From: Erythrobacteraceae bacterium
GTDB taxonomy: Bacteria; Pseudomonadota; Alphaproteobacteria; Sphingomonadales; Sphingomonadaceae
Assembly (NCBI GenBank): GCA_947479055.1
Contig: CANJYE010000010.1
Coordinates: 1-64,000 of the forward strand
Direction of reading: 5' to 3'
Length of the DNA: 64,000 nucleotides
The stretch's first letter is position 1; every line of letters begins with the position of its first letter. Below, piece after piece: positions 1 to 8,753 of this stretch. Below the pieces are notes generated by a model. That model saw nothing but the letters and a program-made list of their open reading frames with translations, searched no databases and was not told the origin of the DNA. Made by a program: the position numbers and the translations under genes.

Positions 1-70
1 CATGCGATCGCGGGAAAAATGGCTTGATCCGGCGCATCTGCACCTCGCTCAGCATAAACAGATCGTCCAC
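1..70 (-). CDS. IS5-family transposase, N-terminal fragment
   Basis: Read from a GTG at 70, the first residues include LFMLSEVQMRRIKPFFPRSH. This is the characteristic beginning of IS5-type (IS427-like) DDE transposases, whose start usually reads LSEAQMRRIEPYFPLSHG. A strong AGGAGG lies 8 bases ahead of the GTG and decides this start; an in-frame ATG at 55 is the alternative. Only about 23 codons are inside the window, so the DDE catalytic residues are not seen and it cannot be said whether the gene is intact. Confidence 0.65.
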   Translation of the reverse strand, partial: MDDLFMLSEVQMRRIKPFFPRSH

Positions 71-147
71 AAGCAGCACCTCCTGGTGCCACCATTGAAT
101 CAACCCTCAGCCCATCATGCAAGCAATTTAACAGGTCCTGACCCTAG
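1..147 (-). mobile_element. End of an IS5-family insertion sequence, cut by the window edge
   Basis: The minus strand starts a transposase that runs off the left edge. About 75 bases upstream of it, the minus strand reads GGGTCAGGACC near 134-144, which looks like an IS terminal repeat. It is next to CTAG (144-147), which fits the YTAR target typical of IS5 elements. Only one end is visible, so the repeat pair and the target duplication cannot be compared. The element lies directly downstream of wecB. The outer boundary is an inference. Confidence 0.55.
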
Positions 148-255
148 ACCGACAACACAAACTTCCGGAGCATCGCTGGCGCGCATGGAGGCATTTCCTT
201 GAACTGGAAGGGAAGGCCTTGCCGCAATCGGGTAAAAATACCGGTAACGACGCGG

Positions 256-1389
256 TTATTTCGCCGAATTTATGGCCAGCAGATCGCAGATCCTTTGCGC
301 GCTGTGGCCATCGCCGAAGGGATTGTGGGCGCGGGCCATGGCGGCATAGGCGGCGGGATCATCGAGCAGGCGGATCGCCTCGGCCACGATCCGGTCGGCG
401 TCCGTCCCGACCAGCCTTGCGGTCCCGGCTTCGACCCCTTCGGGCCGCTCGGTCGTCTCGCGCATCACCAGCACCGGCTTACCCAGCGCGGGCGCTTCTT
501 CCTGCACCCCGCCACTGTCGGTCAGCATCAGGCAGCAGATATCGAGCAGCCGGGCGAAATGCGGATAGTCGAGCGGTTCGAGCAGCGCGACATTCGGCAG
601 GCCCGACAGCGCCCCTTCCATCACCTTGCGGACATTGGGATTGGGATGGACCGGGAAGATCAGCGCCAGATCGTCACGCGCGGCGAGGCGGCGGATTGCT
701 TCGGCAATCGCTTCCAGCCCCCCGCCGAAATTCTCGCGCCGGTGGCTGGTCACGCCGACGATCCGCTTGCCCGCGAACCGCGCTTCCAGCCCGGCCAGCC
801 CTTCGGCCAGTTCCGGCTGTTCGCCGATCCGCCGGGTAATCCAGCGCAGCGCATCGATCACCGTGTTGCCGGTGACATGGACCGTCTCGGGCGCGACATT
901 TTCGCGCAGCAGCGCGGCGGCGGCGGTTTCGGTCGGGGCGAAATGGAGCGCGGCAAAGCTGCCGATCACCTTGCGGTTCACTTCTTCCGGCCAGGGATGG
1001 TGGATATTGCCGCTGCGCAGCCCGGCTTCGACATGGGCGACCGGAATCTTGCGGTAATAAGCCGCCAGCGCCCCGCACATGGCGGTGGCGGTATCGCCCT
1101 GCACCACCACCCAGTCGGGCTGCTCCTCGTCCATCACCTTGCCCAGCCCGGTCAGCAGGCGGGCGGTGAGCATGTCCAGCGTCTGGTCGGGCAGCATGAC
1201 ATCGAGATCATGGTCCGGGCTCAGCCCGGCAATTTCCAGCACCTGGTCCAGCATGTCGCGATGCTGGCCGGAGGCGCAGACCCGCGAGACAAAACGAGGG
1301 TCCGCCTCCAGCGCATGGACGAGCGGGAACAGCTTGATCGCTTCGGGCCTGGTGCCGAAGACGGTGAGGATACGGGTCGGGCCAGTCAT
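256..1389 (-). CDS. wecB: UDP-N-acetylglucosamine 2-epimerase (non-hydrolysing)
   Basis: This cytoplasmic enzyme interconverts UDP-GlcNAc and UDP-ManNAc, supplying ManNAc-type sugars for surface polysaccharide. At 377 residues it has the normal family length. The N-terminal nucleotide-sugar motif GTRPEAIKL is at residues 12-20, and the C-terminal DSGGVQEEA motif that contacts the UDP-sugar is near residue 291. The start at 1389 (MTGPTRIL) is preferred over the longer start at 1410 because family members begin just before the first strand. No other polysaccharide gene is visible; the neighbour on the left is an insertion sequence, which may have cut the locus. Confidence 0.9.
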   Translation of the reverse strand: MTGPTRILTVFGTRPEAIKLFPLVHALEADPRFVSRVCASGQHRDMLDQVLEIAGLSPDHDLDVMLPDQTLDMLTARLLTGLGKVMDEEQPDWVVVQGDTATAMCGALAAYYRKIPVAHVEAGLRSGNIHHPWPEEVNRKVIGSFAALHFAPTETAAAALLRENVAPETVHVTGNTVIDALRWITRRIGEQPELAEGLAGLEARFAGKRIVGVTSHRRENFGGGLEAIAEAIRRLAARDDLALIFPVHPNPNVRKVMEGALSGLPNVALLEPLDYPHFARLLDICCLMLTDSGGVQEEAPALGKPVLVMRETTERPEGVEAGTARLVGTDADRIVAEAIRLLDDPAAYAAMARAHNPFGDGHSAQRICDLLAINSAK

Positions 1390-1435
1390 GCGGCTCGGCT
1401 TAACAGCCAATGGTTAAGGCTGCCTTGGCCGGGTG

Positions 1436-2017
1436 TTACTTGCCCGCCCCATCGACCGGCGGCAGTTCGGCCTGGCCAGCGGGGTCGCTGCCATCGCCTG
1501 CCGCCCGCTCGGCGGCGGCGCGCTCGTCATATTCCTGCTCGAGCTGCTCGACCCGCGCCTGCTCCGCGGCTGCGTCGCTGTCAATGGTGGACAGCCGCTC
1601 GGACCGCGCCTTGGCAATCAGCTGGCCGAAACGCACGTCGGACGACTGCTCGCGTTCCGCATAGGCGGCCTTGATCAGCTTCTGGGTGCAGCCATATTCC
1701 CCGCCCGCGCCGACCGGCGAACAGGATTGGGTGCCGTTCCGCCCAACCGTTTCATAGGCTTCTACGCGATTGGTCCAGGACTGGTTTTCCGGGCCGGTGT
1801 TGTTGTCCCGCAGCACTTCGGGAATGCGATAGCGCTCTTCCTCGGCCTTGCGGGCGCAGACAGTGATTTCATCGGGCGAGGACTGCGGGCAGGGATCATC
1901 GCCATAGATGATCAGCTGATTGACCTTGTCGCCCGCATCGTCCTGCGCGGCGGCGGGCATGGCCAGCCCCGCAATGGACAGAAACAAGGCAATTGCAGCG
2001 GCAAACAGGCGTGACAT
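1436..2017 (-). CDS. Secreted hypothetical protein with C-terminal coiled coil
   Basis: The protein has about 193 residues. The start at 2017 (MSRLFAAAIALF) is chosen because GGAG lies 8 bases upstream and it opens directly into a signal peptide ending near AAAQ/DD at residue 25. The mature part has four cysteines (PCPQSS, TVCARK, QSCSPV and YGCTQK), suggesting two disulphides in the periplasm. The last 70 residues are rich in Glu, Ala and Arg and look helical, possibly coiled-coil, ending in a Pro/Gly-rich tail. I do not recognise a named family. It stands between wecB and coq7 and is probably transcribed alone. Confidence 0.75.
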   Translation of the reverse strand: MSRLFAAAIALFLSIAGLAMPAAAQDDAGDKVNQLIIYGDDPCPQSSPDEITVCARKAEEERYRIPEVLRDNNTGPENQSWTNRVEAYETVGRNGTQSCSPVGAGGEYGCTQKLIKAAYAEREQSSDVRFGQLIAKARSERLSTIDSDAAAEQARVEQLEQEYDERAAAERAAGDGSDPAGQAELPPVDGAGK

Positions 2018-2095
2018 CACTCGTTCTCCTGAAGCGATTTCGAGCCGGATGAATTCATCTGGCAATTGGGAAATCACGATAATCCGAAACCAAAT

Positions 2096-2629
2096 TCAAA
2101 TCCGCTCCGACAGCCGGATGGCCAGACGGCAACCCAGCCGGATCGCGCCCGACAGCAGCGGATAGGCAGGCGCGCGTTCCGCCCCCGCCGCCAGCGCCGC
2201 GTCGCGATGGGCGCGCTCATCCTCGCGGAACTCCTCCACCATGCCCGCCAGCTCGGGATCGGCACCATCGGCCAGATCGTCAAGCTGGGCAGTGTAATGG
2301 CGGTCGATTTCCTGCTCGATCGCGGCGGTGCAGGCCATCGCCGCTTCCGGCCCGATCAGCGCCGTGGCCGCGCCCAGCGCAAAGCCCGCCACCGACCACA
2401 GCGGTTGCAGCGCGGTCGGCCGCACCCCCCGCGCCGCCATCAGCGCATCGAATTTTTCGCGATGGGCCTGCTCCTGCCCGGCCATGGTGCGGATTTCGGT
2501 GGCATGCGGACCGCGGCTGCCCAGCACCGCCAGCTGCCCGGCATAGATCCGGGTCGCGCCATATTCGCCCGCCTGATCGACCCGCAACATCCGCGCTTCG
2601 CGGCGGGCGGTGAAGCGTGGCTCAACCAT
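2096..2629 (-). CDS. coq7: Demethoxyubiquinone hydroxylase, COQ7 family
   Basis: This di-iron monooxygenase hydroxylates demethoxyubiquinone late in ubiquinone biosynthesis at the inner membrane. The ligand pattern is visible: a Glu in DQAGEYGATR (about residue 18), EQAH, and a second ERAH late in the protein, giving two EXXH motifs as in COQ7. The length of 177 residues fits the short bacterial form. The start MVEPRFT at 2629 is preferred over 2647; it overlaps the end of the DsbB-like gene by 8 bases, suggesting translational coupling. Confidence 0.88.
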   Translation of the reverse strand: MVEPRFTARREARMLRVDQAGEYGATRIYAGQLAVLGSRGPHATEIRTMAGQEQAHREKFDALMAARGVRPTALQPLWSVAGFALGAATALIGPEAAMACTAAIEQEIDRHYTAQLDDLADGADPELAGMVEEFREDERAHRDAALAAGAERAPAYPLLSGAIRLGCRLAIRLSERI

Positions 2630-3104
2630 TGCGCCCGCCTTTTGCAACCAGCCCGAGCACTGCCAGCCCCGCAGCGGTGGAAATCAGGAAATTAAACCCG
2701 GCAAGCGATATGCCCATGAGGCTCCACTGCACTTCGTCGCAGCGGATCAGCGGCGCATCCATGATTGCCCGGAGCGGATCGCCGGCACCATCGCCAACCG
2801 GATTGGAACAGGTGGTCAGCCCTTCCCACCAGCCATATTCAACCCCGGCATGAAAGCCGCCAATCAGGCCCGAGGCAAGAATGGCAAGTGCGGCCAACGC
2901 CAGCCACAACCGCGGCGGCGGGACAACGAAGGCCAGTGCGGCCAGCGGCACGGCGGCGAAATGGGCGTAACGCTGCCACCAGCACATCTCGCAAGGAAAG
3001 AGCCCGAAGCCATATTGCGAAAGATAGGCACCCGCCAGCAACAGCACCGGCACGCCCAGCGCCAGACGGCGCGCAGGCAACAGCGGGTCCTGTGCGGCGG
3101 CCAC
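2622..3104 (-). CDS. DsbB-family disulphide bond formation protein
   Basis: This inner-membrane protein of 160 residues has four predicted membrane segments. The first periplasmic loop has the CEMC pair (near residue 37), and the second has a Cys in TTCSNP and one in LIRCDE, so all four redox cysteines of DsbB are present. DsbB passes electrons from a periplasmic thiol oxidase to quinone. It overlaps coq7, a quinone-synthesis gene, and follows ctpA by 4 bases, so the three probably form an operon. Whether it is classic DsbB or a DsbI-like variant cannot be told. Confidence 0.85.
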   Translation of the reverse strand: MAAAQDPLLPARRLALGVPVLLLAGAYLSQYGFGLFPCEMCWWQRYAHFAAVPLAALAFVVPPPRLWLALAALAILASGLIGGFHAGVEYGWWEGLTTCSNPVGDGAGDPLRAIMDAPLIRCDEVQWSLMGISLAGFNFLISTAAGLAVLGLVAKGGRNG

Positions 3105-3108
3105 CAGC

Positions 3109-4449
3109 CTAATCCTTCTGCATTGCCATCACGCCGCCGCCGACCCGGCGCAGCGTTTCCAGCGCATAGTTGAGCTGGAAGTCCTTGATGCCCTTGGCCG
3201 CCAGCTCTTCCGGCGTGGCCGAGAAGCGCGGATCCTGGCGCATGTCGTCTTCCAGATCCTTGTCCTTCAGCGCCGCTTCGTTGACGAGGTGCTTGCGCAG
3301 GTCGGATTCGCGCCAGCTCAGCTTCTCGCGCTTGGCCCGGTCGGGATCGGACAGCTGCGGCACGGTGATATCGGGCTCAATCCCGCCTTCCTGCACCGAA
3401 CGGCCAGACGGGGCGTAATAGCGCGCGGTGGTCAGCTTCAGGGCGCTGTCGCGGGTCAGCGGGATTAGCGTCTGGACGCTTCCCTTGCCGAAGCTGCGCT
3501 CTCCCATGATCAGCGCGCGGTGCTGGTCCTGCAGGGCACCGGCCACGATTTCCGAAGCGGAAGCCGAGCCGACATCGATCAGCACGATGATCGGCAAGCC
3601 CTTGGCGGCATCGCCGCGATAGACGGTTTCGGCGTTGTAATAGACATTCTCGCGCTTGATCCGGCCGCGCTGCGACACGATCTGGCCATTGTCGAGGAAC
3701 AGGTCGGACAGCGCCACCGCCTCGTCCAGCGAACCGCCGGGGTTGGAGCGCAGGTCGAGTACCAGCCCGTTGAGCTTGCCATCGGCCTTGCGCCGCAGCG
3801 ATTGCAGCGCATCGCGCACATATTTGCCGACCTTGGCCGAAAATTCGTTGACGGTGATGAGGCCGATCCCGCCGTCCTTCAGTTCAAAGGTCACCGGCTC
3901 CAGCTCGATCACGCCGCGCGTCACGGTGACGTCGAAAGGTTCGTCGCGGCCCTGACGGAAGATCGTCAGGCGGATATTGGTGCCAGCCGGGCCGCGCATC
4001 TGCGCCACCGCTTCGTCCAGTTCCATCCCGTAGATCAGCTTGCCGTCGAGATGTGTAACGAAATCGCCGGCCTTGACCCCAGCCTTCTCGGCCGGGCTGC
4101 CGCGCATCGGTGAAATCACCTTCACCGCACCGTCTTCCATCGTCACCGACAGGCCGAGCCCCTGGTAATTGCCGTCGATCATGGTCTCGAGCCGTTTCAG
4201 ATCGGACCCTTCGAGATAGGCCGAATGCGGATCGAGCGCAGCCAGCATCCCGTTGATCGCGCCTTTCACCAGCACATCGTCATCGACTTCATCGACATAG
4301 ACCGCCTTGATCCGCTGATACGTGGCGAACAGCTTGCCGAACTGCGGCGCACTGTTGCCATCCACCGCGGCGAGCCCGGCGGTTGCGGTCGGCAGCAGGG
4401 CGACGGCGGTGACCAACGCGGTGGCGCGAACGAGGGGTGCAAGCTTCAT
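3109..4449 (-). CDS. ctpA: Carboxy-terminal processing protease, S41 family (CtpA)
   Basis: This is a periplasmic serine protease of 446 residues. It has an N-terminal signal segment, a PDZ domain (about residues 85-165) and an S41 catalytic domain. The nucleophile Ser lies in GSASASEIV (near residue 297) and the general-base Lys in ERSFGKGSVQ, both intact. Family members trim C-terminal tails of envelope proteins, including peptidoglycan hydrolases. It follows the degenerate LytM/EnvC-like gene on the same strand, an order common in alphaproteobacteria and consistent with a role in cell-wall remodelling. Confidence 0.92.
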   Translation of the reverse strand: MKLAPLVRATALVTAVALLPTATAGLAAVDGNSAPQFGKLFATYQRIKAVYVDEVDDDVLVKGAINGMLAALDPHSAYLEGSDLKRLETMIDGNYQGLGLSVTMEDGAVKVISPMRGSPAEKAGVKAGDFVTHLDGKLIYGMELDEAVAQMRGPAGTNIRLTIFRQGRDEPFDVTVTRGVIELEPVTFELKDGGIGLITVNEFSAKVGKYVRDALQSLRRKADGKLNGLVLDLRSNPGGSLDEAVALSDLFLDNGQIVSQRGRIKRENVYYNAETVYRGDAAKGLPIIVLIDVGSASASEIVAGALQDQHRALIMGERSFGKGSVQTLIPLTRDSALKLTTARYYAPSGRSVQEGGIEPDITVPQLSDPDRAKREKLSWRESDLRKHLVNEAALKDKDLEDDMRQDPRFSATPEELAAKGIKDFQLNYALETLRRVGGGVMAMQKD

Positions 4450-4546
4450 GGCCCGGTCTCTATCGCTTGCGCGCGATGAACGCCAGATTTAGCTGCGAAT
4501 TATGGGCCGGTGGCGGACAGGTGCCAATCAATCGCACCCAGGCCCC

Positions 4547-5764
4547 TTACCGCACGTAATCGGCTGGATTCACCGGCACCCCGTCTCGGCGCAATTCGAC
4601 CATGATGGCGGGCCGTTCGATCGGGGCAATGCCGAGCGGCGCGCCACCAAGCAGCTGCTCGCCGGTGTCGACATCGACCCGAACCAGTCCGGTGACGAGG
4701 CTGGTCCAGCCGCCCTGGTGCTCGATGATCACGATCTGGCCATAGCCGCGATAGGGCCCGGCAAATGCCACCCGGCCCATCGCCGGGGCGACCACCAGCG
4801 CGCGGGCGCGCGGCATGATGGTCAACCCCTGGTTGCGGTTGCCGCCCTCGGTCGGTGCGCCAAAGCCGATGATCGCGCGGCCTGTGACCGGCAGCTGGTA
4901 ACTTGCGGGTGGGGCAATGTCCGCCGCGCTTTGCCGCAAGGGCTCTGCAATCACTTCCGACTGGTCCGGGCGCGGCGGACGGATGATCGGCCCCGGCAGC
5001 ATGGCGAGCTGCTGGCGCAGGCTCCCGGCGGCATCGAGCTGGCCGACCAGCCCGTCGAGATCGCGCGCTTCTTCCGCCAGCGCCAGCGCGCGATCGGCTT
5101 CGCGCGCGGCGATCCCGCTCTTGGCGCGCGAGGCCAGCCGCTGGCGCGATTCGATCGTGGCCAGCTGCACCCTTCGCGTTTCCAGTTCGGTCTGGGTCCG
5201 GCGCAGTTCGCGCGCCGCCTGCCCCGCATCGCGCCGCAGCGCCTGCAGGCGGGCCATCTCGGCACGCAGCGCGGCGGTGCGGGCCGAAACCTGCGGCACG
5301 GTCGAGGCGAGCACGGCGCGCAGATAGACCATGTCGCGCACCGAGCCGGGCCGCAGCAAGGACAGCGCCATCGGTCGGCGCGAGATGTTCTGCAATGCAG
5401 CGGTAAGCCGTACCACCGGGCGCTGGCGTTCGGCCAGCCGGGAGCGCAGGGTGGCGCGCGCGCGGTTGATCAACCGCAGCCGCGCCTCGGTGGCGGCAAG
5501 ACCCGCTTCGGACTGCTGGATGCGGGCGGCAACGGCGGCGGCCTGGCGAGCGGTCCGGTCGGCGGCCTCGGTCGCCTGAGCCGCTTCCAGTTCCAGCCGC
5601 TGGCCGCGCTGCGCCGCCGCTTTCTGTTCGCCCAATGCGCGGGCCAGCGCGGCGCGGGTATCGCGCGCGCTTTCGAAATAGGCCGGTGTCCGCGCCGATG
5701 CGCCTGCCGGCAGCATGACGGCAAGCGCGGCAGCAAAGAGGATTGAGCGGAACAATGGCGTCAT
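4547..5764 (-). CDS. EnvC-like murein hydrolase activator with degenerate LytM domain
   Basis: This protein of about 405 residues has a signal peptide ending at GASA. A long Ala/Arg/Gln/Leu-rich helical part (about residues 25-260) is typical of the EnvC/NlpD coiled coil, and an M23/LytM-like domain follows (about residues 285-405). The zinc motifs are gone: where active M23 enzymes have HxGxD there is GGNRNQGLTI, and where they have HLHFE there is AIMVELRR. Such proteins activate amidases rather than cut peptidoglycan. The start at 5764 (MTPLFRS) is used; the longer ORF would overlap rlmH. Activation of an amidase is inferred from the family. Confidence 0.85.
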   Translation of the reverse strand: MTPLFRSILFAAALAVMLPAGASARTPAYFESARDTRAALARALGEQKAAAQRGQRLELEAAQATEAADRTARQAAAVAARIQQSEAGLAATEARLRLINRARATLRSRLAERQRPVVRLTAALQNISRRPMALSLLRPGSVRDMVYLRAVLASTVPQVSARTAALRAEMARLQALRRDAGQAARELRRTQTELETRRVQLATIESRQRLASRAKSGIAAREADRALALAEEARDLDGLVGQLDAAGSLRQQLAMLPGPIIRPPRPDQSEVIAEPLRQSAADIAPPASYQLPVTGRAIIGFGAPTEGGNRNQGLTIMPRARALVVAPAMGRVAFAGPYRGYGQIVIIEHQGGWTSLVTGLVRVDVDTGEQLLGGAPLGIAPIERPAIMVELRRDGVPVNPADYVR

Positions 5765-5771
5765 TGCAGCC

Positions 5772-6194
5772 CTACCCTGCCCGATGATAGGGATGCCCGG
5801 CAAGGATGCTGGTCGCCCGATAGAGCTGTTCCATCAGCATGGCCCGGGCCAGCAGATGCGGCCAGGTGGCCTTTCCGAAGGCGAGCAGGAGGTCGGCCTC
5901 GCCACGCGCGTCCTCGCCATGGCCGTCGGCTGCGCCGATCAGGAAACGCGCCTCGCGCATGCCATCATCGCGCCACTTGCCCAGCAGGGTTGCCAGCTCG
6001 TCCGAAGACAGGTCCCTGCCGCGCTCGTCCAGCAGGACCGTGCGGCACGGGGTCGGTGCGGGCGGGATGGAACCACTGCTGTCGGGCAGCTCGGTCAGGG
6101 TGAGCGGCCATGCGATCCGCTTCGCATAGCGCGCGACCAGCTCCGCCTCGGGCGAGCGGGCGATCTTTCCGCGGGCAATGACGTGCAGGCGCAT
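5772..6194 (-). CDS. rlmH: 23S rRNA (pseudouridine1915-N3)-methyltransferase RlmH
   Basis: This SPOUT-fold methyltransferase of 140 residues uses S-adenosylmethionine to methylate pseudouridine 1915 in helix 69 of 23S rRNA. The conserved core reads FLIGAADGHG (family: IGGADG). The C-terminal knot segment ends LYRATSILAGHPYHR, which is the RlmH signature. It lies 34 bases after rsfS and 7 bases before the EnvC-like gene, all on the minus strand, in the conserved proA-nadD-rsfS-rlmH order. Confidence 0.93.
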   Translation of the reverse strand: MRLHVIARGKIARSPEAELVARYAKRIAWPLTLTELPDSSGSIPPAPTPCRTVLLDERGRDLSSDELATLLGKWRDDGMREARFLIGAADGHGEDARGEADLLLAFGKATWPHLLARAMLMEQLYRATSILAGHPYHRAG

Positions 6195-6228
6195 GGAAGT
6201 GCGCTATGCCTGCTTGCTGCGTGGTTGT

Positions 6229-6690
6229 CTAAGCCTGTCCGGCAACCGCCGGGGCGGGCGCATCACCAAAGGCCCACATCCGTTCGAGATTATAGAAGCT
6301 GCGCACTTCGGGGCGGAACAGGTGGACGATCACGTCGCCCGCGTCGATCAGCACCCAGTCGGCGGCCGGCAGCCCTTCGATCCGGGAATGGCCGAAACCG
6401 GCATGCTTGATCCGCTCGGCCAGCTTCTGCGCCATGGTGGCGACTTGCCGGGTCGAACGCCCGGAAGCGATCACCATGAAATCGGCGATGCTCGACTTGC
6501 CCTGCAAGGGTATCGAAATCACTTCCTGCGCCTGGTCATCTTCCAGCGACTGAAGGACGAGCGCATGCAGTGAGCCCGGTTCGGGGGCAACGCCGTTGGC
6601 GGCCTCATCCATGGGATGGGCCTTGTCCGCAGATTGGGACGGTGCGGTGGCATTGCCGGCCGTGGCCGGCGTGGTCTGCGCCTGGTTCAT
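6229..6690 (-). CDS. rsfS: Ribosomal silencing factor RsfS
   Basis: RsfS binds ribosomal protein L14 and blocks joining of the subunits when nutrients are short. The 153 residues contain the whole RsfS domain from about residue 40: SSIADFMVIASG, a helix, then ADWVLIDAGDVIVHLF and the FYNLERMW ending. The first 38 residues are a low-complexity Ala/Thr/Pro stretch not needed for the fold, so the true start could be at the internal Met near residue 27. Its gene sits between nadD and rlmH as in most bacteria. Confidence 0.92.
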   Translation of the reverse strand: MNQAQTTPATAGNATAPSQSADKAHPMDEAANGVAPEPGSLHALVLQSLEDDQAQEVISIPLQGKSSIADFMVIASGRSTRQVATMAQKLAERIKHAGFGHSRIEGLPAADWVLIDAGDVIVHLFRPEVRSFYNLERMWAFGDAPAPAVAGQA

Positions 6691-6747
6691 CGCGAAAAAA
6701 TAAGCTCCTGCTGGCGGAAATATGCTGCGTCGCTGGCGAAAGGCGCC

Positions 6748-7407
6748 TCATGCGCGCTCCGCCTGAATAGGTGTGGTGATCGGATCATGCGTCAATTGAT
6801 CCCGTGGCGGCACGCTGGAAAAGCGGTCGGCCCAGTGCGGATCGGCGCGGCGAATTTGCGTCGCCGAGCGCGGATCAGGATCAAAGCGCAGTTCTATCAG
6901 CGCCGGTGCGCTCCATTCACCCCGTTCGGGAAAACCGGCGGCATCGACACGATATCGCCGCAGCCAGGCCCTCGCAGGGCTGGCGAGGACAGCGCCACCA
7001 TAGCCCGGACGGGCAATAACCGCAATCGGCATCGTCCGGGCGATCTGGCGCCAGTGCTTCCAGCGGTGGAACTGGGCAAGATTGTCAGAACCCATCAGCC
7101 AGACGAACCGCCGCGCAGGCCAGCGCCGGGTAAGCGCGCGCAGCGTATCGAAGGTGTAGGTAGAGCCCAGTTTCCGCTCGATCGCCGTCACCCGGATCGG
7201 CGCGCGGCGCGCCTGCGCCAGGGCGGAGCGATACCGCGCCGCCAGAGGAGCCATCCCCGCGCTGTCCTTGAGTGGATTGCCGGGCGAAACCAGCCACCAG
7301 ACCTCGTCCAGCCCCAGCGCCGCCATGGCGAACAGCGAAATCCGCCGATGCCCGCCATGCGCCGGGTTGAAGCTGCCGCCGAGCAGCCCGATAAGTGGCC
7401 CGGGCAT
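6748..7407 (-). CDS. nadD: Nicotinate-nucleotide adenylyltransferase
   Basis: NadD transfers AMP from ATP to nicotinate mononucleotide in NAD synthesis. The protein of 219 residues has the nucleotidyltransferase motif GGSFNPAHGGH at residues 10-20 and the late SATQIR motif (family: ISSTxIR). WLMGSDNLAQFHRW matches the conserved GxDN centre. It starts 13 bases after proA, and the C-terminal tail is a little longer than usual. It is part of the proA-nadD-rsfS-rlmH run. Confidence 0.93.
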   Translation of the reverse strand: MPGPLIGLLGGSFNPAHGGHRRISLFAMAALGLDEVWWLVSPGNPLKDSAGMAPLAARYRSALAQARRAPIRVTAIERKLGSTYTFDTLRALTRRWPARRFVWLMGSDNLAQFHRWKHWRQIARTMPIAVIARPGYGGAVLASPARAWLRRYRVDAAGFPERGEWSAPALIELRFDPDPRSATQIRRADPHWADRFSSVPPRDQLTHDPITTPIQAERA

Positions 7408-7420
7408 CAGGGCCGCGGCA

Positions 7421-8701
7421 TCATGGACGGGTCTGGCCCGTTCCGCGCACCAGCCATTTGTATGTGGTCAGCCCTTCCAGTGCCACCGGCCCGCGCGCAT
7501 GCAGCCGCCCGGTGGCGATGCCGATCTCCGCGCCAAGGCCGAATTCCCCGCCATCGGCGAACTGGCTGGAGGCATTGACCATCACGATCGCGCTATCGAC
7601 TTCGGCCAGGAACCGCTCTGCCGCGTCGGCATCCGCCGTGATGATCGCATCGGTATGGCTGGAGCTGTGGCGGGCGATATGTTCCAGCGCCGCGTCCAGC
7701 CCATCGACGACCGCGACCGACAGTTCCGCATCGAGATATTCGGTGTCCCAGTCATTGGCGCTGGCGATGCCGATGCGGGGATCGAGCGCCTGCGCGCGCG
7801 CATCGCCACGCAAGGCGCAGCCCGCGTCGATCAGCGCGTTGACTACCTCGCCCGAGGCGGGGAAACAGGCGTCGAGCAGCAGCGTCTCCATCGCCCCGCA
7901 AATGCCGGTGCGGCGCATCTTGGCGTTGAGCGCGACGCTTTTCGCCATGGCAGGATCGGCAGCGGAATGGACATAGGTGTGGCAGATGCCATCGAGATGG
8001 GCGAGAACGGGAACCCGCGCATCGGCCTGCACCCGCGCAACCAGGCTCTTGCCGCCGCGCGGCACGATCATGTCGATCAGCCCGGCGGCCTGCAGCATCG
8101 CCCCCACTGCCGCGCGGTCCTGCGTCGGCATCAGCTGGACCGCATCGGCGGGCACCCCGCCAGCGGCGAGGCCACTAGCCAGCGCGGCATGGATCGCACG
8201 GTTGGAATGGACCGCCTCGCTCCCGCCGCGCAGCAGCACGGCGTTGCCCGCCCGCACGCACAACGCAGCGGCATCGGCAGTCACATTGGGGCGGCTCTCA
8301 TAGATGATCCCGATCAGACCGATCGGCACACGCACGCGGGAGAGGTGCAGGCCGTTGGGCCGCTCGGTCCGATCGATCACCTTGCCGATCGGATCGGGCA
8401 GGTCGGCCACGGCATCGACCGCATCCGCGATTCCGGCCAGCCGGGCGGGATCGAGCCGCAGCCGGTCGAGCATCGCGCCGGTAAGGCCATTCGCCTCGCC
8501 GGCGGCAAGGTCCGTGGCATTCGCGGCCAGGACTTCGACCTCCGCCGCGCGCAGGGCCATGGCGGCCTGGTGGAGGGCAGCGGACTTGGCTGCGTCGCTC
8601 ATCCGGGCGAGCTGGCGCTGGGCCGCGCGGCCGACGGTGGCGAGCCCGGCGACAAGCGCGACGGGGTCCTTCTCGGACAGGGTGGCAGGTTTGGTAGACA
8701 T
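7421..8701 (-). CDS. proA: Gamma-glutamyl phosphate reductase
   Basis: ProA reduces glutamyl 5-phosphate to glutamate semialdehyde with NADPH in proline synthesis. At 426 residues it has the usual length and an aldehyde-dehydrogenase fold. The catalytic Cys is in RRTGICGAMETLL (about residue 265), and the conserved YESRPNVT and ALEGLTTYK segments are present. The partner proB is not in the window; in related genomes it would lie upstream, but here a GANTC-rich gap and a divergent M23 gene stand there. Confidence 0.93.
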   Translation of the reverse strand: MSTKPATLSEKDPVALVAGLATVGRAAQRQLARMSDAAKSAALHQAAMALRAAEVEVLAANATDLAAGEANGLTGAMLDRLRLDPARLAGIADAVDAVADLPDPIGKVIDRTERPNGLHLSRVRVPIGLIGIIYESRPNVTADAAALCVRAGNAVLLRGGSEAVHSNRAIHAALASGLAAGGVPADAVQLMPTQDRAAVGAMLQAAGLIDMIVPRGGKSLVARVQADARVPVLAHLDGICHTYVHSAADPAMAKSVALNAKMRRTGICGAMETLLLDACFPASGEVVNALIDAGCALRGDARAQALDPRIGIASANDWDTEYLDAELSVAVVDGLDAALEHIARHSSSHTDAIITADADAAERFLAEVDSAIVMVNASSQFADGGEFGLGAEIGIATGRLHARGPVALEGLTTYKWLVRGTGQTRP

Positions 8702-8753
8702 GGCGCCGAGCTAGCACCGTGCAGGCCATTTGTCAGTCCGGGAATTGTGGCAG

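Noticed and set aside
199-1674. Long plus-strand reading frame of 491 codons
   Set aside because: It is the mirror of wecB and the secreted protein on the other strand; composition is Arg/Gln/His-rich and no family motif appears.
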